Shown here: positions 40,338 to 50,427 of the stretch, piece after piece
Layout of the letters: each line of letters begins with the position of its first letter
Numbering within the stretch: the first letter of the stretch is position 1
From: Bacteroidia bacterium 43-41
GTDB taxonomy: Bacteria > Bacteroidota > Bacteroidia > Bacteroidales > Dysgonomonadaceae
DNA: 64,000 nucleotides
Direction: 5' to 3'
NCBI GenBank assembly: GCA_001898165.1
Contig: MKTD01000011.1
Location: 186,001 to 250,000, forward strand
Notes under the pieces: generated by a model
What the model saw: only the letters and a program-made list of their open reading frames with translations
Database searches by the model: none
What the model was told of the DNA's origin: nothing
Translations under genes and position numbers: made by a program

Positions 40338-40395
40338 ATCGTAACTCAGATAGTTTGATGTGCGAAGTTAGGAAAAATAATTTTAAATATGAAAA

Positions 40396-40587
40396 TTAAT
40401 CTTCGTTTTCTTGCATTTTTTGAACATAAACGGCGTGTTGTTTTTGTTTGCGTTTCACCACCGAAGGCTTGGCGAAAGCCTGACGCCCGCGAAGCTCTTT
40501 TACAATGCCTGTTCTTTCGTATTTACGTTTGAATTTCTTCAAGGCTCTTTCAATGTTTTCGCCTTCTTTTAATTGTACTATGATCAT
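40396..40587 (-). CDS. rpsU: Ribosomal protein S21
   Basis: 63 residues from the ATG at 40587 (MIIVQLKEGENIERALKKFKRK), the conserved start of S21; an upstream ATG at 40653 would add 22 unconserved residues. Basic C terminus VVKRKQKQHAVY. Leads the rpsU-xerC-hpf unit. Confidence 0.97.
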   Translation of the reverse strand: MIIVQLKEGENIERALKKFKRKYERTGIVKELRGRQAFAKPSVVKRKQKQHAVYVQKMQENED

Positions 40588-40755
40588 GTTTTTGTTTTTA
40601 AAATTGAGATTATTGTTTTTTGAAAAATTGCATATATAACTACTTTCGGCCAAGTTAAGTATAAACTTGCCTTATGCTTGAAATAAATTGATATTTTTAC
40701 TCTATGCTGTTTTATTTCTGAGTGTTACAATAACCTCCCTTCTGTTTTGCGGGTG

Positions 40756-40785
40756 CAAAGGTACAAAATAAAATATAAATATCAA
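40756..40785 (-). promoter_or_regulatory. Promoter of rpsU-xerC-hpf
   Basis: TTG at 40785-40783, 19 nt, TACCTTTG at 40763-40756. It implies a leader of about 160 nt before the S21 start, long enough for autoregulation. Confidence 0.65.
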
Positions 40786-40811
40786 TATAACAGGGCATCT
40801 ATTTTATTTTT

Positions 40812-42236
40812 TTACCAGTCGTCTGTGCGGAAAGAAGAGAGCGGAAGGTCGCCTTCTACCGTAAAGATCTCCGTTGCTTCGGTGTCGTTAAAACAGTAAC
40901 GGACAGCTGCCGGTTTTTCTACGTTCGGCGAGAAAACAAAAATCCGGTTACCGTCAACAGCTGCTTTGGCCGGATAGAATCTTTTGTCGTTACCGGCAAC
41001 TTGGAACTGTAAAATCTCTTTTCCGTGCGTGGTGAACCCCGGGTTGGAGGGGATATCCATTGTGAGGACGGCTACGCGTCCCTCCATGGTTACGGATTGA
41101 ACTTCCGGGCTGCGGTAGTGTATTTTGTCCATACCGTATGTTTTTGCCAATGCCCAAAGCGCCATGCGTTCACCGGCCTGTTTTTTCTTGGGCGGGTGGA
41201 TGCAGCCGGGGCTATCCGAATCCATCAAAACGGCCATTCCCGTGTTGGGCGTTGTTTGCATTCCTTTGGCCTGTGCCTCGCGAATAAATCCGGAGTTAAG
41301 ACCGCCTCCGTAGTTATAGGGGGCAATCTGGCAGTAATAAAAGGGGAACTCACCCACTTCCCAGATCGTACGCCATTCGCGCACCATCTTGTCGAACAGT
41401 TCCACATACCGCCCCGGCTCATCCCGGTTGGATTCGCCCTGGTACCAGATAGCGCCGCGAATGCCATATCCTACGATGGGATGCAGCATCCCATTATATA
41501 ATACGGTGGGTGTTCCGTTCTGTGATTTTATATCGGCGTCTGTTGCGGGAATCTGGGCATCGGGAATTACGCTCTTCACGGAGGAAGGCGTCATCCAGGC
41601 TTCGATGCGCGAACCGCCCCAGCTGGTGTGAATCAGTCCGACAGGAACATCCAGCACCTGATTCAGCATACGGCCGAAGTAATAACCTGTTGCCGTGAAA
41701 TCCGGTGTGGTCTCCGGTCCGGCTACCTCCCAGGCGCCTTCGCCGTCTGCCTGGGGGGCCGACTTGGAAGCTTTTTTCATGGTGAAGCAACGGAGGCCGG
41801 GGTTCCTGGAGGTGGCGATCGCTTCCGGCCCTCCCTCGATCGGCTGGTTCCAAAACCCTTTCATCGGCATCTCCATGTTGGATTGTCCCGAACAAACCCA
41901 TACTTCCCCAATCAGGATATTATTCAACGTAACCGCTTTTCCATCGCTTATGGTGATGGTATATGGGGTATAACCGGCTGCCGGTGTTTTTACTTTCAGT
42001 TTCCAATACCCTTGTCCGTCGCTTTTCGCCGAATAGTTTTTCCTGTCCCAGGAAGTGGTTACCCGCACGGAGGTGTTTGCTTTTGCCCAGCCCCAGATTG
42101 CCGCCTCCGATTGTTGTTGCAATACCATGTTATTGCCAAAAATGGCGGGCATTCTGATTTCCGCATTCAATGAGAACAGGGCGGAGGAGAGGAATAAAAT
42201 GAATCCAAGACACGCTGACTTTGTAATTTTTTTCAT
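40812..42236 (-). CDS. Sialate O-acetylesterase-like SGNH hydrolase
   Basis: Secreted esterase, 474 residues, signal peptide 1-25 (ends LNAEI). SGNH block I SGQSNMEMP with Ser119, GAIWYQGESN, and the catalytic Asp/His pair in DSDSPGCIHPP. The family removes acetyl groups from sialic acid or from other glycans. It lies 98 bp downstream of the metallophosphoesterase, so it may belong to the same locus. Confidence 0.92.
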   Translation of the reverse strand: MKKITKSACLGFILFLSSALFSLNAEIRMPAIFGNNMVLQQQSEAAIWGWAKANTSVRVTTSWDRKNYSAKSDGQGYWKLKVKTPAAGYTPYTITISDGKAVTLNNILIGEVWVCSGQSNMEMPMKGFWNQPIEGGPEAIATSRNPGLRCFTMKKASKSAPQADGEGAWEVAGPETTPDFTATGYYFGRMLNQVLDVPVGLIHTSWGGSRIEAWMTPSSVKSVIPDAQIPATDADIKSQNGTPTVLYNGMLHPIVGYGIRGAIWYQGESNRDEPGRYVELFDKMVREWRTIWEVGEFPFYYCQIAPYNYGGGLNSGFIREAQAKGMQTTPNTGMAVLMDSDSPGCIHPPKKKQAGERMALWALAKTYGMDKIHYRSPEVQSVTMEGRVAVLTMDIPSNPGFTTHGKEILQFQVAGNDKRFYPAKAAVDGNRIFVFSPNVEKPAAVRYCFNDTEATEIFTVEGDLPLSSFRTDDW

Positions 42237-42334
42237 GACATATACTGTTTTTTACCTATATTATCTGCAAAAATAGTGATAATTATTCAGATTTTCTTAA
42301 CTCTTCCGGGAAAATAACGCCTGAAAGCGGCAGA

Positions 42335-43510
42335 TTAATGCTGTCTTTTTATGGAATGCGAGTCTACAATTTTCCCGGATAAGTCTTTTCGGAAGACGTC
42401 TATCTTTTTGTCGTCTGCCGTTACGTCAAGGTATGTTTCATCATCATTGACCAGAATTGGAAAGTTCACGTTCTTGTCGTCCCCTTTATTAATCAATTGG
42501 TAATTATGTAAATGGCCACAGAGCATAATATCTATGCCTGCTTCATTTAATAAGGGTAAAAACTTTTCCGCAATCTCTTTCGTGCCGTGCCAGGTTGACC
42601 CGACAGGCGGAATATGTAAAACGGCCACTCTGAAAGGAGCTGACTGAAAATCGGGTTCCCTTACTGCTTTCCGGAGCCAATTTTTCTCTTCTGTCCTGTA
42701 GTTGTCAAATTGCGCCAGTTCGGAGTATTCAATATCGGAATCGGGTTTATCTTCCCCTCCGTCCAATACAAGGAACTGTATAGGCCCGTGCCTGAATGTG
42801 TAATAAAAGTGCCCGTTATTTGTTGGAAAATAATCGTATAGCCTGCTGCTTGCCTTGCCGCGGGTTTCATGATTCCCCCTGGCGTAAAAAACAGGTACTT
42901 CTTTGGCAAATAATCTGACGGCAGTATCCATAAAGCCGGTGAAAATTTCTTTTTCCTCGTTAAATATAGAGACCATATCTCCATTAAAGAGAACTAAATC
43001 GGTGTTCTCTTTTGTCACTTTCGAAAGCATGGATTCCAAATTCTCATTCTTACTGTGGATATCGTTCACAACCTTAAAAGCGATGCTGCTCTTTGCCGGA
43101 TCCAATGTCTTGAAAGAAAATGGTCTATCCCTGTAAACATCGGAAGATGCAATGTCGCCGTACATCACGCGATGCCCTTCATAATTAAGGACTTCTTTCG
43201 AAAAGATGCGGTAACGATATTCGGTGCCGGCGGCAAGGCCCGAAACCGTAATGCGGTGTAGCTTACCTGTTTTTTTACTGCCATGCGGCGCTTCAAAGAA
43301 ACGGGTACGCTCACCCGCATAAAAACTGTCGTCCCCCGCAGGAGCCAGTTCAAGCCAGGATACGGCATCCTTATCGGTTGTCCAGATGATGGTGACATTA
43401 TCTTGTTCCATATTCTGAAGATAGGGGCCGTTTGTTATTTTCAATTGTTGGGCCGAAACTGCGAAAGATATAAAAACGGCAAACAGTGCGAATTGTATTC
43501 TCATGATCAA
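42335..43510 (-). CDS. Secreted metallophosphoesterase with purple-acid-phosphatase-like N-terminal domain
   Basis: 391 residues, signal peptide 1-20. A fibronectin-like N-terminal domain (ITNGPYLQNMEQDNVTIIWTT, GTEYRYRI) precedes a calcineurin-type phosphoesterase with VNDIHSKN, LFNGDMVS, YARGNHETRG and GHLHNY as metal ligands. Acts on phosphate esters outside the cytoplasm. Its ATG directly abuts the stop of the EEP-family gene at 43511, so the two are translated together. Confidence 0.93.
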   Translation of the reverse strand: MIMRIQFALFAVFISFAVSAQQLKITNGPYLQNMEQDNVTIIWTTDKDAVSWLELAPAGDDSFYAGERTRFFEAPHGSKKTGKLHRITVSGLAAGTEYRYRIFSKEVLNYEGHRVMYGDIASSDVYRDRPFSFKTLDPAKSSIAFKVVNDIHSKNENLESMLSKVTKENTDLVLFNGDMVSIFNEEKEIFTGFMDTAVRLFAKEVPVFYARGNHETRGKASSRLYDYFPTNNGHFYYTFRHGPIQFLVLDGGEDKPDSDIEYSELAQFDNYRTEEKNWLRKAVREPDFQSAPFRVAVLHIPPVGSTWHGTKEIAEKFLPLLNEAGIDIMLCGHLHNYQLINKGDDKNVNFPILVNDDETYLDVTADDKKIDVFRKDLSGKIVDSHSIKRQH

Positions 43511-44302
43511 TCAGTTATTTTTAGTCAGTTTAATGTGAACCCACACAGGAAGATGGTCGGAAGCCAACGGCTCTTTTTCTACTTTTGTTTCCAGAACGTT
43601 GAACGAGAATTTCGGATTTTTAGCTGCCAACACATAATCGATACATTCTGTAGGATTGCCTGCGGGAATAGTTAGTTGAAAGGTATCGTTAAGGATGGTC
43701 CACTTTTCCGATAATTTTTGAATTGCATCCGAAGAGGGGTCAGCATTTAAATCACCCGCCAGGAATACCGGCTTTTGCGTATATTTCTCAAGAAACCAGT
43801 TTATTTGATCGATCGACGCAACCCTGTCTTCCTGTGTGAGCGACAAGTGCGTGCAACAAATCACGTAATCGGGCATTTCAACAACCAGCAGGCTTCGCCT
43901 CTCTTCCCTTCCGGGGAGCGGAATCGCTTCCCGGCGAACGGGTTTTTCTTTGGTGAGGACGCCGATCCCGTAGCCGCCACCCTGATAATCGATGGATTTG
44001 TTGTAGGTTGCGTGCATGCCGGTACGTTTTGCCAGTTCGTCCAGTACCACGGCGCCATTGCTCCGCTCTGTGGCGCTATCCAATTCCTGCAATGCAACGC
44101 AATCGGCATTGATCCTTTTTATCACATTCGCCACACGGCCGTAATCCGTTATATCATCCATCCCCCGTGCATTACGGATATTGTAAGAAAGGATTTTAAA
44201 TTCGCCGCCTTTGTCGATTTTCGATAAAGAATGACTTGAAGAACAGTTGCCTAAGAGTACAACTGTTGACACAAGAAGTAATAGTTGAGTAATTAATTTC
44301 AT
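43511..44302 (-). CDS. Endonuclease/exonuclease/phosphatase-family lipoprotein
   Basis: 263 residues. Lipobox LLGNC (Cys20). EEP-fold motifs: LSYNIRNARG, LQELDS (metal Glu), HLSLTQEDR, AGDLNADPSS, CIDYVL and SDHLPV. The fold includes DNases, sphingomyelinases and inositol phosphatases; the surface location and the phosphatase next door favour a phosphodiesterase releasing a phosphomonoester. Substrate not determinable from sequence. Confidence 0.9.
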   Translation of the reverse strand: MKLITQLLLLVSTVVLLGNCSSSHSLSKIDKGGEFKILSYNIRNARGMDDITDYGRVANVIKRINADCVALQELDSATERSNGAVVLDELAKRTGMHATYNKSIDYQGGGYGIGVLTKEKPVRREAIPLPGREERRSLLVVEMPDYVICCTHLSLTQEDRVASIDQINWFLEKYTQKPVFLAGDLNADPSSDAIQKLSEKWTILNDTFQLTIPAGNPTECIDYVLAAKNPKFSFNVLETKVEKEPLASDHLPVWVHIKLTKNN

Positions 44303-44442
44303 CTGTATATTATTTGTTTAGTTGATTGATTGTTCGTTTTTTGGCTGTGCCGCCCCTTTTATGATTACGAATGTTTTACCTAATACAAGTTTACAAAAAA
44401 TAATGGAAGCCCTAAATTACAATTTTTCTCAATAAGAATAAA

Positions 44443-44471
44443 ATGGGCCTGTCGTTTTTTAACAGACCCAT
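44443..44471 (-). terminator. Terminator after the SusD gene
   Basis: Arms ATGGGTCTGT and ACAGGCCCAT with one mismatch, T-rich on the minus strand; 13 bp past the stop at 44484. Readthrough would be needed to reach the phosphoesterases. Confidence 0.6.
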
Positions 44472-44483
44472 CTCATTTTTGAT

Positions 44484-46232
44484 CTATAATCCGTCATCCC
44501 ATCCGGGATTTTGAGTAAGGTTTGGATTGAGTAGCCGTTCACTGATGGGTATTGGGTAGAGGTAATCTTTGTTTTCATCAAATTTTTTATGAATATGCGA
44601 GTTAATTAAGATATTTCCTCCTTTATTGCCATTCTCCAAAACTATATCTCCATTCAGTTTAAGCAATTGAACATCTTTAACGTTGGGTTTGGTGTCTCCT
44701 TCGTATAGGATGACATCTACTGTGCCGTCCCGGTCTAGGTCAAACTCACCGAGTCCGGGAAAATAGATTCCCTTGAATTGTTTCGTTAAAGTAGGTCCTT
44801 CTTTCCACCTTATAATATCATCCCAACGAAAATTCTCCATAACTAACTCTATTCGGCGTTCTCTTCTAATTTCAAGAATCACTCCTTTGTTTGAGCCTTG
44901 AACTTTCGGATAGATTTCTGCCAGATAGGGATCAGGATTTGCATTTGCATGTTCGAGATTAATGTTGGGCATGCCAATCCTATCCCTGATAAGTTTTGTC
45001 GATCTGTCTAGATCTGCTTGTGTCAACGTTCCTCTTTCTGCTTTAGCTTCTGCAAAATTTAAAAGTACTTCTGCAAATCGGTATATGGGCATATCATTTG
45101 CAGATTTGGCATAGGTATCCCATTTTCTTTCAGTGACGAATTTAATCAACTGATAACCTGTAACCGTAGCCCCAAATTCCGGAACAAGATGTACGTTTTC
45201 CCCTATGCGTGTATATCCTGGGGTGCGTATTGTTTGCGATAAACGGGGATCCCGGTTTTGAGTTTCTTCATAAAAGTCCATTTTTTCATATCCGGGAATA
45301 TCTGTAAATCTTGATCCGTCTTTCATCAGATAACTGTTTACTAACTTCTTTTCCAGGCCAGGACGTCCATACGATGCTGTCATTGTATAGTAGTTTAAAT
45401 TGTGGTAAACCTGCAATCCGTCATCAAAATTACGTGCAAGAATTATTTCCGTCGGAATTGCATCCATCGAGGAAAATAGGTTTTGATATGCTTTTCCTGT
45501 GTTATCGGTAAAAATTTTGTATGGCCCTGTTCGCATCAGTTCGTCAGAAGCAGCGATTGCGCCATCCAGGAATTTATCTGCATCGGGTAAATTAAACTCT
45601 GTGTGATACTTTCTAAATGTCCCTTCATAGAGACATATTTGCGATTTCAATGCTAAGGCCGTCCATTTTGTCACGGCATTAATTTTAGCAGATGTTTCCA
45701 GATTTGCGACAGCAAAATTTATATCTGCTAAAACCGAATCCATGACAACTGTCCTTGGATCTCTTTTTTTTGTTAATAAGGTTTCGTCATTAGCTTCAAT
45801 GGGGGTTGAATACCAAGGCACATCGCCAAAACGTTTTACTTTTTCGAAATAGAAATATGCTCGAAAAAAACGTGCAACCCCATTATATTTGGCTACAGCT
45901 TTAGTGTCAGGACATTTATGAGAATTTACCAGGAAGTAATTGATATTTCTTAAATCGTTCCAAGACCATCCACCTCCCGAAGTAGGAACGATGCGGGTAC
46001 CCCTTAGCTCGTCAGATAGGTCGGTTGATACGATATTGTCTATCTTTTCATTATATACACCTTCGGCACTCGGCAACATGTTGTAAAATGAGTTGGTATA
46101 TAATTTCAAATCGTTTTCTGTATTGAAAAACGTGTTAGGGGATATAGAATCTAAAGGCAGGTTATTTAAATCGCACGAGGTCATAAGTATCCCTATTCCC
46201 CAGATTAAAATGAATAAATAATTCTTTTTCAT
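44484..46232 (-). CDS. SusD/RagB-family nutrient-binding outer-membrane lipoprotein
   Basis: 582 residues, lipobox LMTSC (Cys20). SusD blocks: PNTFFNTENDLKLYTNSFY, YRFAEVLLNFAEAKAERG, EIRRERRIELVMENFRWDDIIRW and YPIPISERLLNPNLTQNPGW. Partner of the SusC gene 23 bp upstream. It differs from the two SusD proteins at the left end of the window. Confidence 0.97.
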   Translation of the reverse strand: MKKNYLFILIWGIGILMTSCDLNNLPLDSISPNTFFNTENDLKLYTNSFYNMLPSAEGVYNEKIDNIVSTDLSDELRGTRIVPTSGGGWSWNDLRNINYFLVNSHKCPDTKAVAKYNGVARFFRAYFYFEKVKRFGDVPWYSTPIEANDETLLTKKRDPRTVVMDSVLADINFAVANLETSAKINAVTKWTALALKSQICLYEGTFRKYHTEFNLPDADKFLDGAIAASDELMRTGPYKIFTDNTGKAYQNLFSSMDAIPTEIILARNFDDGLQVYHNLNYYTMTASYGRPGLEKKLVNSYLMKDGSRFTDIPGYEKMDFYEETQNRDPRLSQTIRTPGYTRIGENVHLVPEFGATVTGYQLIKFVTERKWDTYAKSANDMPIYRFAEVLLNFAEAKAERGTLTQADLDRSTKLIRDRIGMPNINLEHANANPDPYLAEIYPKVQGSNKGVILEIRRERRIELVMENFRWDDIIRWKEGPTLTKQFKGIYFPGLGEFDLDRDGTVDVILYEGDTKPNVKDVQLLKLNGDIVLENGNKGGNILINSHIHKKFDENKDYLYPIPISERLLNPNLTQNPGWDDGL

Positions 46233-46255
46233 TATTGAGTAGTTTTTATTACGGT

Positions 46256-49200
46256 TTATAATGTTATATCAAATCCGAATGAAACGACTTTGGACATCGG
46301 ATAAGTTCTTCCGTTTGTTTCATCTCCGTCAAGCTGCTCAGGATCAATGTATTTTGTGTGCATGGGAGTATAATACCCGAGGTTTTCCCCGCTCACATAT
46401 ATCCTGAATTTTTCAAGGTTCATTTTCCTTGTTATAGAGGCAGGCAATGAGTATCCCAAAATTAAGTTTTTAAGCCTTATATAACCGGCATTTTGAATGT
46501 ATCTGTCATTGGCTTCTCGCAAGTCGTTGTCTGCGTTTAATGCAGTATATCCTCTTAGAAGCGGGAAGTACGCATCTCTATTTTCGGGCGTCCATACATC
46601 CTCTTCGAAGTTGCGTGGAATAAAGGAATAATAAGGACGGGAATAAGGGCCCCAAAATTTGTCGGCATTGTTTCCCGGATACCAATCTCTTTTACCTATA
46701 CCCTGAATGAACGTCGAAAAATCGATTCCATTCCAATTGAAACCAAGATTTAATCCGAAACGATATCTTGGAGTTGTATTTCCAATAATCCGCCTATCTC
46801 CGGGATCATCCAATGTGTTTTTCCCCGGAGATATTTTTTTGTCGCCGTCTAGATCTTTAAATTTAAGATCCCCGGCTTGTAATCGGCTCCAAACGCCCGG
46901 TGAATTTAACCGTTGCCTGTTTATAAGGCTTTGATCGATATCGAAAGATTGCGCTTCCTCATCGCTTTTGAAGATTCCTTCTATTGAATAGCCCCAGATT
47001 TCTCCTAATGTTTGTCCTACGTAGTAATTGGACAATAGGTTCGTAGGATTATCATATTTAGTAATTTTAGCTACATAATCGGATAGCCCAAAAGTTGCCG
47101 AATAACTGAAAGGTTTATTCATTAAATGGAATTGGTCTCTCCACGATATGGAAAGTTCAAAACCTTTAGTTTCAAGATCACCCGCATTCTCTGTAGGAAC
47201 TGATGCTCCAAAAACAGCAGGTAAAACCTTGCCTGGGATCAACATATCAAAAGTCCTTCGTTTGTAAGCATCTCCAGAAATATTTAATTTATTATTCACA
47301 AAACCGAGATCAATTCCCAAGTTTGTAGTCGTTGATTTTTCCCATGTCAGATCGGGTGAGATTGGGCGAGGGCTGTTGATATATTGAATTTTCTGTCCAT
47401 CCGTTATCCAGTTTGATAAACTGGGAGACATCAACGAAATATAAGGATAAAAACTTGACGGGTTTGTATTAGACGGAAGTTGGTTACCTAGAGTTCCGTA
47501 TGATGCTCTTATTTTCATATTGGTAAAAATATTTTTTATCGGTTCCCAGAACGATTCTTCGCTTATTCTGTAGCCGACAGAAAAAGAGGGGAAGAACCCG
47601 TATCTACTACCGCTGCCGAATCTTGAAGTTCCATCGTATCTTCCGTTCATTTCAAATAAATATTTACCGGCATAGTCATAGTTTGCCCTGAAAAAAGCTC
47701 CGAAAAGGGTATATTCGTATGATCCTCCACTTGTTTCCTGATCACCCGTTCCCAGGTTCAAGTCGTTCAATGTCTCACTTAGTAAATTCCTGCGTGAACC
47801 GAAAAGCCGGCTGTACTTTGTGTATTCATAATTAATACCTGCCGTTGCGGCGACATTATGATTGCTAAAACTTTGATTGTAATTAGTATAAATATTGAAA
47901 ACATTCATCGGTTTTAATGTGCGTGTCTGCTTTAATTGGTCAGAATTGTAATTGGGAACTTCCTGTAAAATACCCGGTTCAATGGAGTATCTTGTAACCG
48001 TTGTCCTATACCAATTGTCAGTGGAGTAAAGCGTGTATGAGTAATCTCCAAACAAACTAATATTGTCATTTATTTTTGCTTTCAGAGAAGTCGTATTTAC
48101 CAGTTCATAAATTGAATTTTTTCCTCCGGCTTTCCCCTCTAATAAAAGAGCATATAATCCGTCGCCGATTGAATAGTTGTTTTTTAGGGTGTTGTAGGTG
48201 GGTGTTCCATCGGGATTAACCGGAGCATAAGCCGGAAGAGCATGTACGGTGATATTGACAAAGTTTGAATTGCCTCCTCCTTCTCTACCCTGATATTTAT
48301 ACCCTGAATAATAATATTGAGTATTATTGCTTACATTTAGCCAGGGCAGAAGTTGGGCGCTTATTTTACTTCTTAGGGTATATGAATTGAATTTGTCCGT
48401 ATTTATTTTCATTATACCATCTTTGTGGTAATAAGAACCAGATAACATGAAATTTAACTTTTCATTTCCACCCGATAAATTAATGTTGTGCTGCTGGCTT
48501 GCCTGAGAGGGGGTAAAAATGGTATTCCACCAGTCATAATTTCCATAATAATTATATATATCTTTTCCCTTGACATTTTTAACCACGATCCATGGCCTGT
48601 CCGGATGTTCTGTTTTATCGTATCTTCTTGCTTCCAATTCTCTGTAATCTTCTTCGGAATAGCGGGTATATGTATTTCCGGTAGATCTCAGGAATGCCTC
48701 GTCATTGAGTTTGACATGCTCATATCCGTTGGTTAAAAAATCTGTACTTACTGTTGGAGACGACCACCCAAAATTGTTGTTATAAGAAATAGTCATTTTC
48801 CCTTCTTTGGCACTTTTTGTAGTTACTAAAATAACTCCAAATGCTCCACGCGCTCCATATATGGCTGAGGCCGAGGCATCTTTTAGTACAGAAACAGATT
48901 CAACGTCATAAGGATTAATGCGATTTATATCGCCGGGTACCCCGTCAATTAGGACCAATGGACCTCCACCATTTATAGAGGTGGTTCCTCTAATGTTTAA
49001 ACTTCCGCCAACACCAGGCTGTCCTGAGGAAAAGTGCACATTAAGATTTGGAATCGTACCCTGTAGAATTTGAGACATGTTTGCAACAGGCCGGTCTTCT
49101 AATTCACTTGCAGAAATTTGGCTTACTGCACCCGTTAGATTTACTTTCCTTTGAGTTCCATATCCAACCACCACCACTTCTTCCAGGAGCTCGGAATCTT

Positions 49201-49489
49201 CATGGAGAGTTACATTCAACCGGCTGCTTCCATCCCAGGCAACTTCCTGCTTGGCGAATCCGATGTAGGTAAACACTATGGTTGAATGGGGAGCAGCCTG
49301 GAAGGAGAATTCTCCATCATAGTTTGTGATAGTCCCTTTGGCGGTTCCCTTTTGGACAACGTTTACCCCGATCAGCGGATTGTTGTTCACATCCGTCACA
49401 ACGCCCGAAAGCGTCGCATCTTGTGCATGTGCTGCAAAAACAGAGCACAAGAACCATACAAATAATTTAAATTTTGATAATTTGTTCAT
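46256..49489 (-). CDS. SusC/RagA-family TonB-linked outer-membrane transporter
   Basis: 1077 residues. Signal peptide 1-22 (ends HAQD), carboxypeptidase-regulatory-like domain (LSGVVTDVNNNPLIGVNVVQKG), TonB-box-like LLEEVVVVGYGTQRKVNLTGAV, plug with LVLIDGVPGDINR and FGVILVTTKSAKEG, barrel ending KVVSFGFDITL. The N terminus is unlike the conserved MKRK...AQTQVRG start of the other three SusC proteins here, and its leader lacks their start region, so it belongs to a separate regulon. Confidence 0.97.
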   Translation of the reverse strand: MNKLSKFKLFVWFLCSVFAAHAQDATLSGVVTDVNNNPLIGVNVVQKGTAKGTITNYDGEFSFQAAPHSTIVFTYIGFAKQEVAWDGSSRLNVTLHEDSELLEEVVVVGYGTQRKVNLTGAVSQISASELEDRPVANMSQILQGTIPNLNVHFSSGQPGVGGSLNIRGTTSINGGGPLVLIDGVPGDINRINPYDVESVSVLKDASASAIYGARGAFGVILVTTKSAKEGKMTISYNNNFGWSSPTVSTDFLTNGYEHVKLNDEAFLRSTGNTYTRYSEEDYRELEARRYDKTEHPDRPWIVVKNVKGKDIYNYYGNYDWWNTIFTPSQASQQHNINLSGGNEKLNFMLSGSYYHKDGIMKINTDKFNSYTLRSKISAQLLPWLNVSNNTQYYYSGYKYQGREGGGNSNFVNITVHALPAYAPVNPDGTPTYNTLKNNYSIGDGLYALLLEGKAGGKNSIYELVNTTSLKAKINDNISLFGDYSYTLYSTDNWYRTTVTRYSIEPGILQEVPNYNSDQLKQTRTLKPMNVFNIYTNYNQSFSNHNVAATAGINYEYTKYSRLFGSRRNLLSETLNDLNLGTGDQETSGGSYEYTLFGAFFRANYDYAGKYLFEMNGRYDGTSRFGSGSRYGFFPSFSVGYRISEESFWEPIKNIFTNMKIRASYGTLGNQLPSNTNPSSFYPYISLMSPSLSNWITDGQKIQYINSPRPISPDLTWEKSTTTNLGIDLGFVNNKLNISGDAYKRRTFDMLIPGKVLPAVFGASVPTENAGDLETKGFELSISWRDQFHLMNKPFSYSATFGLSDYVAKITKYDNPTNLLSNYYVGQTLGEIWGYSIEGIFKSDEEAQSFDIDQSLINRQRLNSPGVWSRLQAGDLKFKDLDGDKKISPGKNTLDDPGDRRIIGNTTPRYRFGLNLGFNWNGIDFSTFIQGIGKRDWYPGNNADKFWGPYSRPYYSFIPRNFEEDVWTPENRDAYFPLLRGYTALNADNDLREANDRYIQNAGYIRLKNLILGYSLPASITRKMNLEKFRIYVSGENLGYYTPMHTKYIDPEQLDGDETNGRTYPMSKVVSFGFDITL

Positions 49490-49932
49490 AATTTTTTTGT
49501 TAAATAAAAATCTGGACTCTCTTCTAAAACTTTCGGTAAAGAAAGAATTTTATTGTTACGAAATAATGACAAAAAAATAAAGAAATTGTTACTTGACATA
49601 AGCCAAATCATTTCCACATACCATTTTTGATGTTTAATCTATTAGTAAATCAAGGTGTTAATTCTCTATTTTGATTAGAAAATCAACAGATTAAGCGGAA
49701 CTTGCCGGACCGGATGGTGTCGCATTTTTTAATAGCAAAATTATAATTTTGTTTGTGCGGCAAACTTAAACGTTAAAATTAATGTATTCTAACATTCGAA
49801 GTTGTTTAACTTCAAATATCGGGGAGTAAAATACAACTATAAAGGAATAAAATGCAATGTTGTATAAATTTTTTGTATTTTTGCTGATAAAGAAGTTCTA
49901 TGTTTCATCTTTCAGCATAAAGCAAAATAATT
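49490..49932. other. Divergent control region between SusC and the XRE gene
   Basis: AT-rich. Holds a perfect 16-bp palindrome CAAAATTATAATTTTG at 49736-49751, which gives a TAATTTTG box on both strands; an inverted repeat GAAGTT-gttt-AACTTC at 49798-49813; and a TATTTTTG box at 49876-49883 that could drive the XRE gene. No ORF. Confidence 0.45.
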
Positions 49933-50373
49933 ATGGAAACAACTTATGAGGTTAACCGGAAACATCTGGGATATAATGTGAAGCGCCTTCGTGAAATTCT
50001 GGGCGTGAAACAGGAAGATTTGGCGGAACGGCTGAATCTGACACAACAATCGGTATCTAAGATTGAGAATAAAGAAGATCTGGATAATGAAACGCTGGAG
50101 AAGATAGCAAACGCGATGAATATCCCTTCGGAAGCCATAAAGAATTTTACCGATGAAGGAGCGGTGCATATTGTATCGAACACATTCTCTGATAATTCCT
50201 CGGCATTGTACAATAATTACACGATCAATAACCCAATCGAGCGGATCGTGCAGTTGTACGATGAAAAGGTGGAACTTTATGAACGGATGCTTAAATCGGA
50301 GCAGGAAAAGGTTGCCTTGCTGGAAGAGTTGCTCAGGAATGAATCGGCAGCGAGGGCCGGCGGGCTTAAATAA
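49933..50373 (+). CDS. XRE-family transcriptional regulator with coiled-coil tail
   Basis: 146 residues. Helix-turn-helix about 14-70 (LREILGVKQEDLAERLNLTQQSVSKIENK); C-terminal coiled coil about 105-140 (EKVELYERMLKSEQEKVALLEELL) for oligomerisation. Possible local targets are the palindromes upstream and the divergent SusC gene. No toxin partner adjoins it. Confidence 0.9.
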   Translation: METTYEVNRKHLGYNVKRLREILGVKQEDLAERLNLTQQSVSKIENKEDLDNETLEKIANAMNIPSEAIKNFTDEGAVHIVSNTFSDNSSALYNNYTINNPIERIVQLYDEKVELYERMLKSEQEKVALLEELLRNESAARAGGLK

Positions 50374-50380
50374 AACAAAA

Positions 50381-50409
50381 ACTTCCCAATTGCAATGCAA
50401 TCGGGAAGT
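50381..50409. terminator. Hairpin between the convergent XRE and RRM genes
   Basis: Nested arms ACTTCCC/GGGAAGT and ATTGC/GCAAT. The T run lies on the minus strand, so it mainly ends the RRM gene. Confidence 0.75.
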
Positions 50410-50427
50410 CATTCAGGAGGTTGACGA

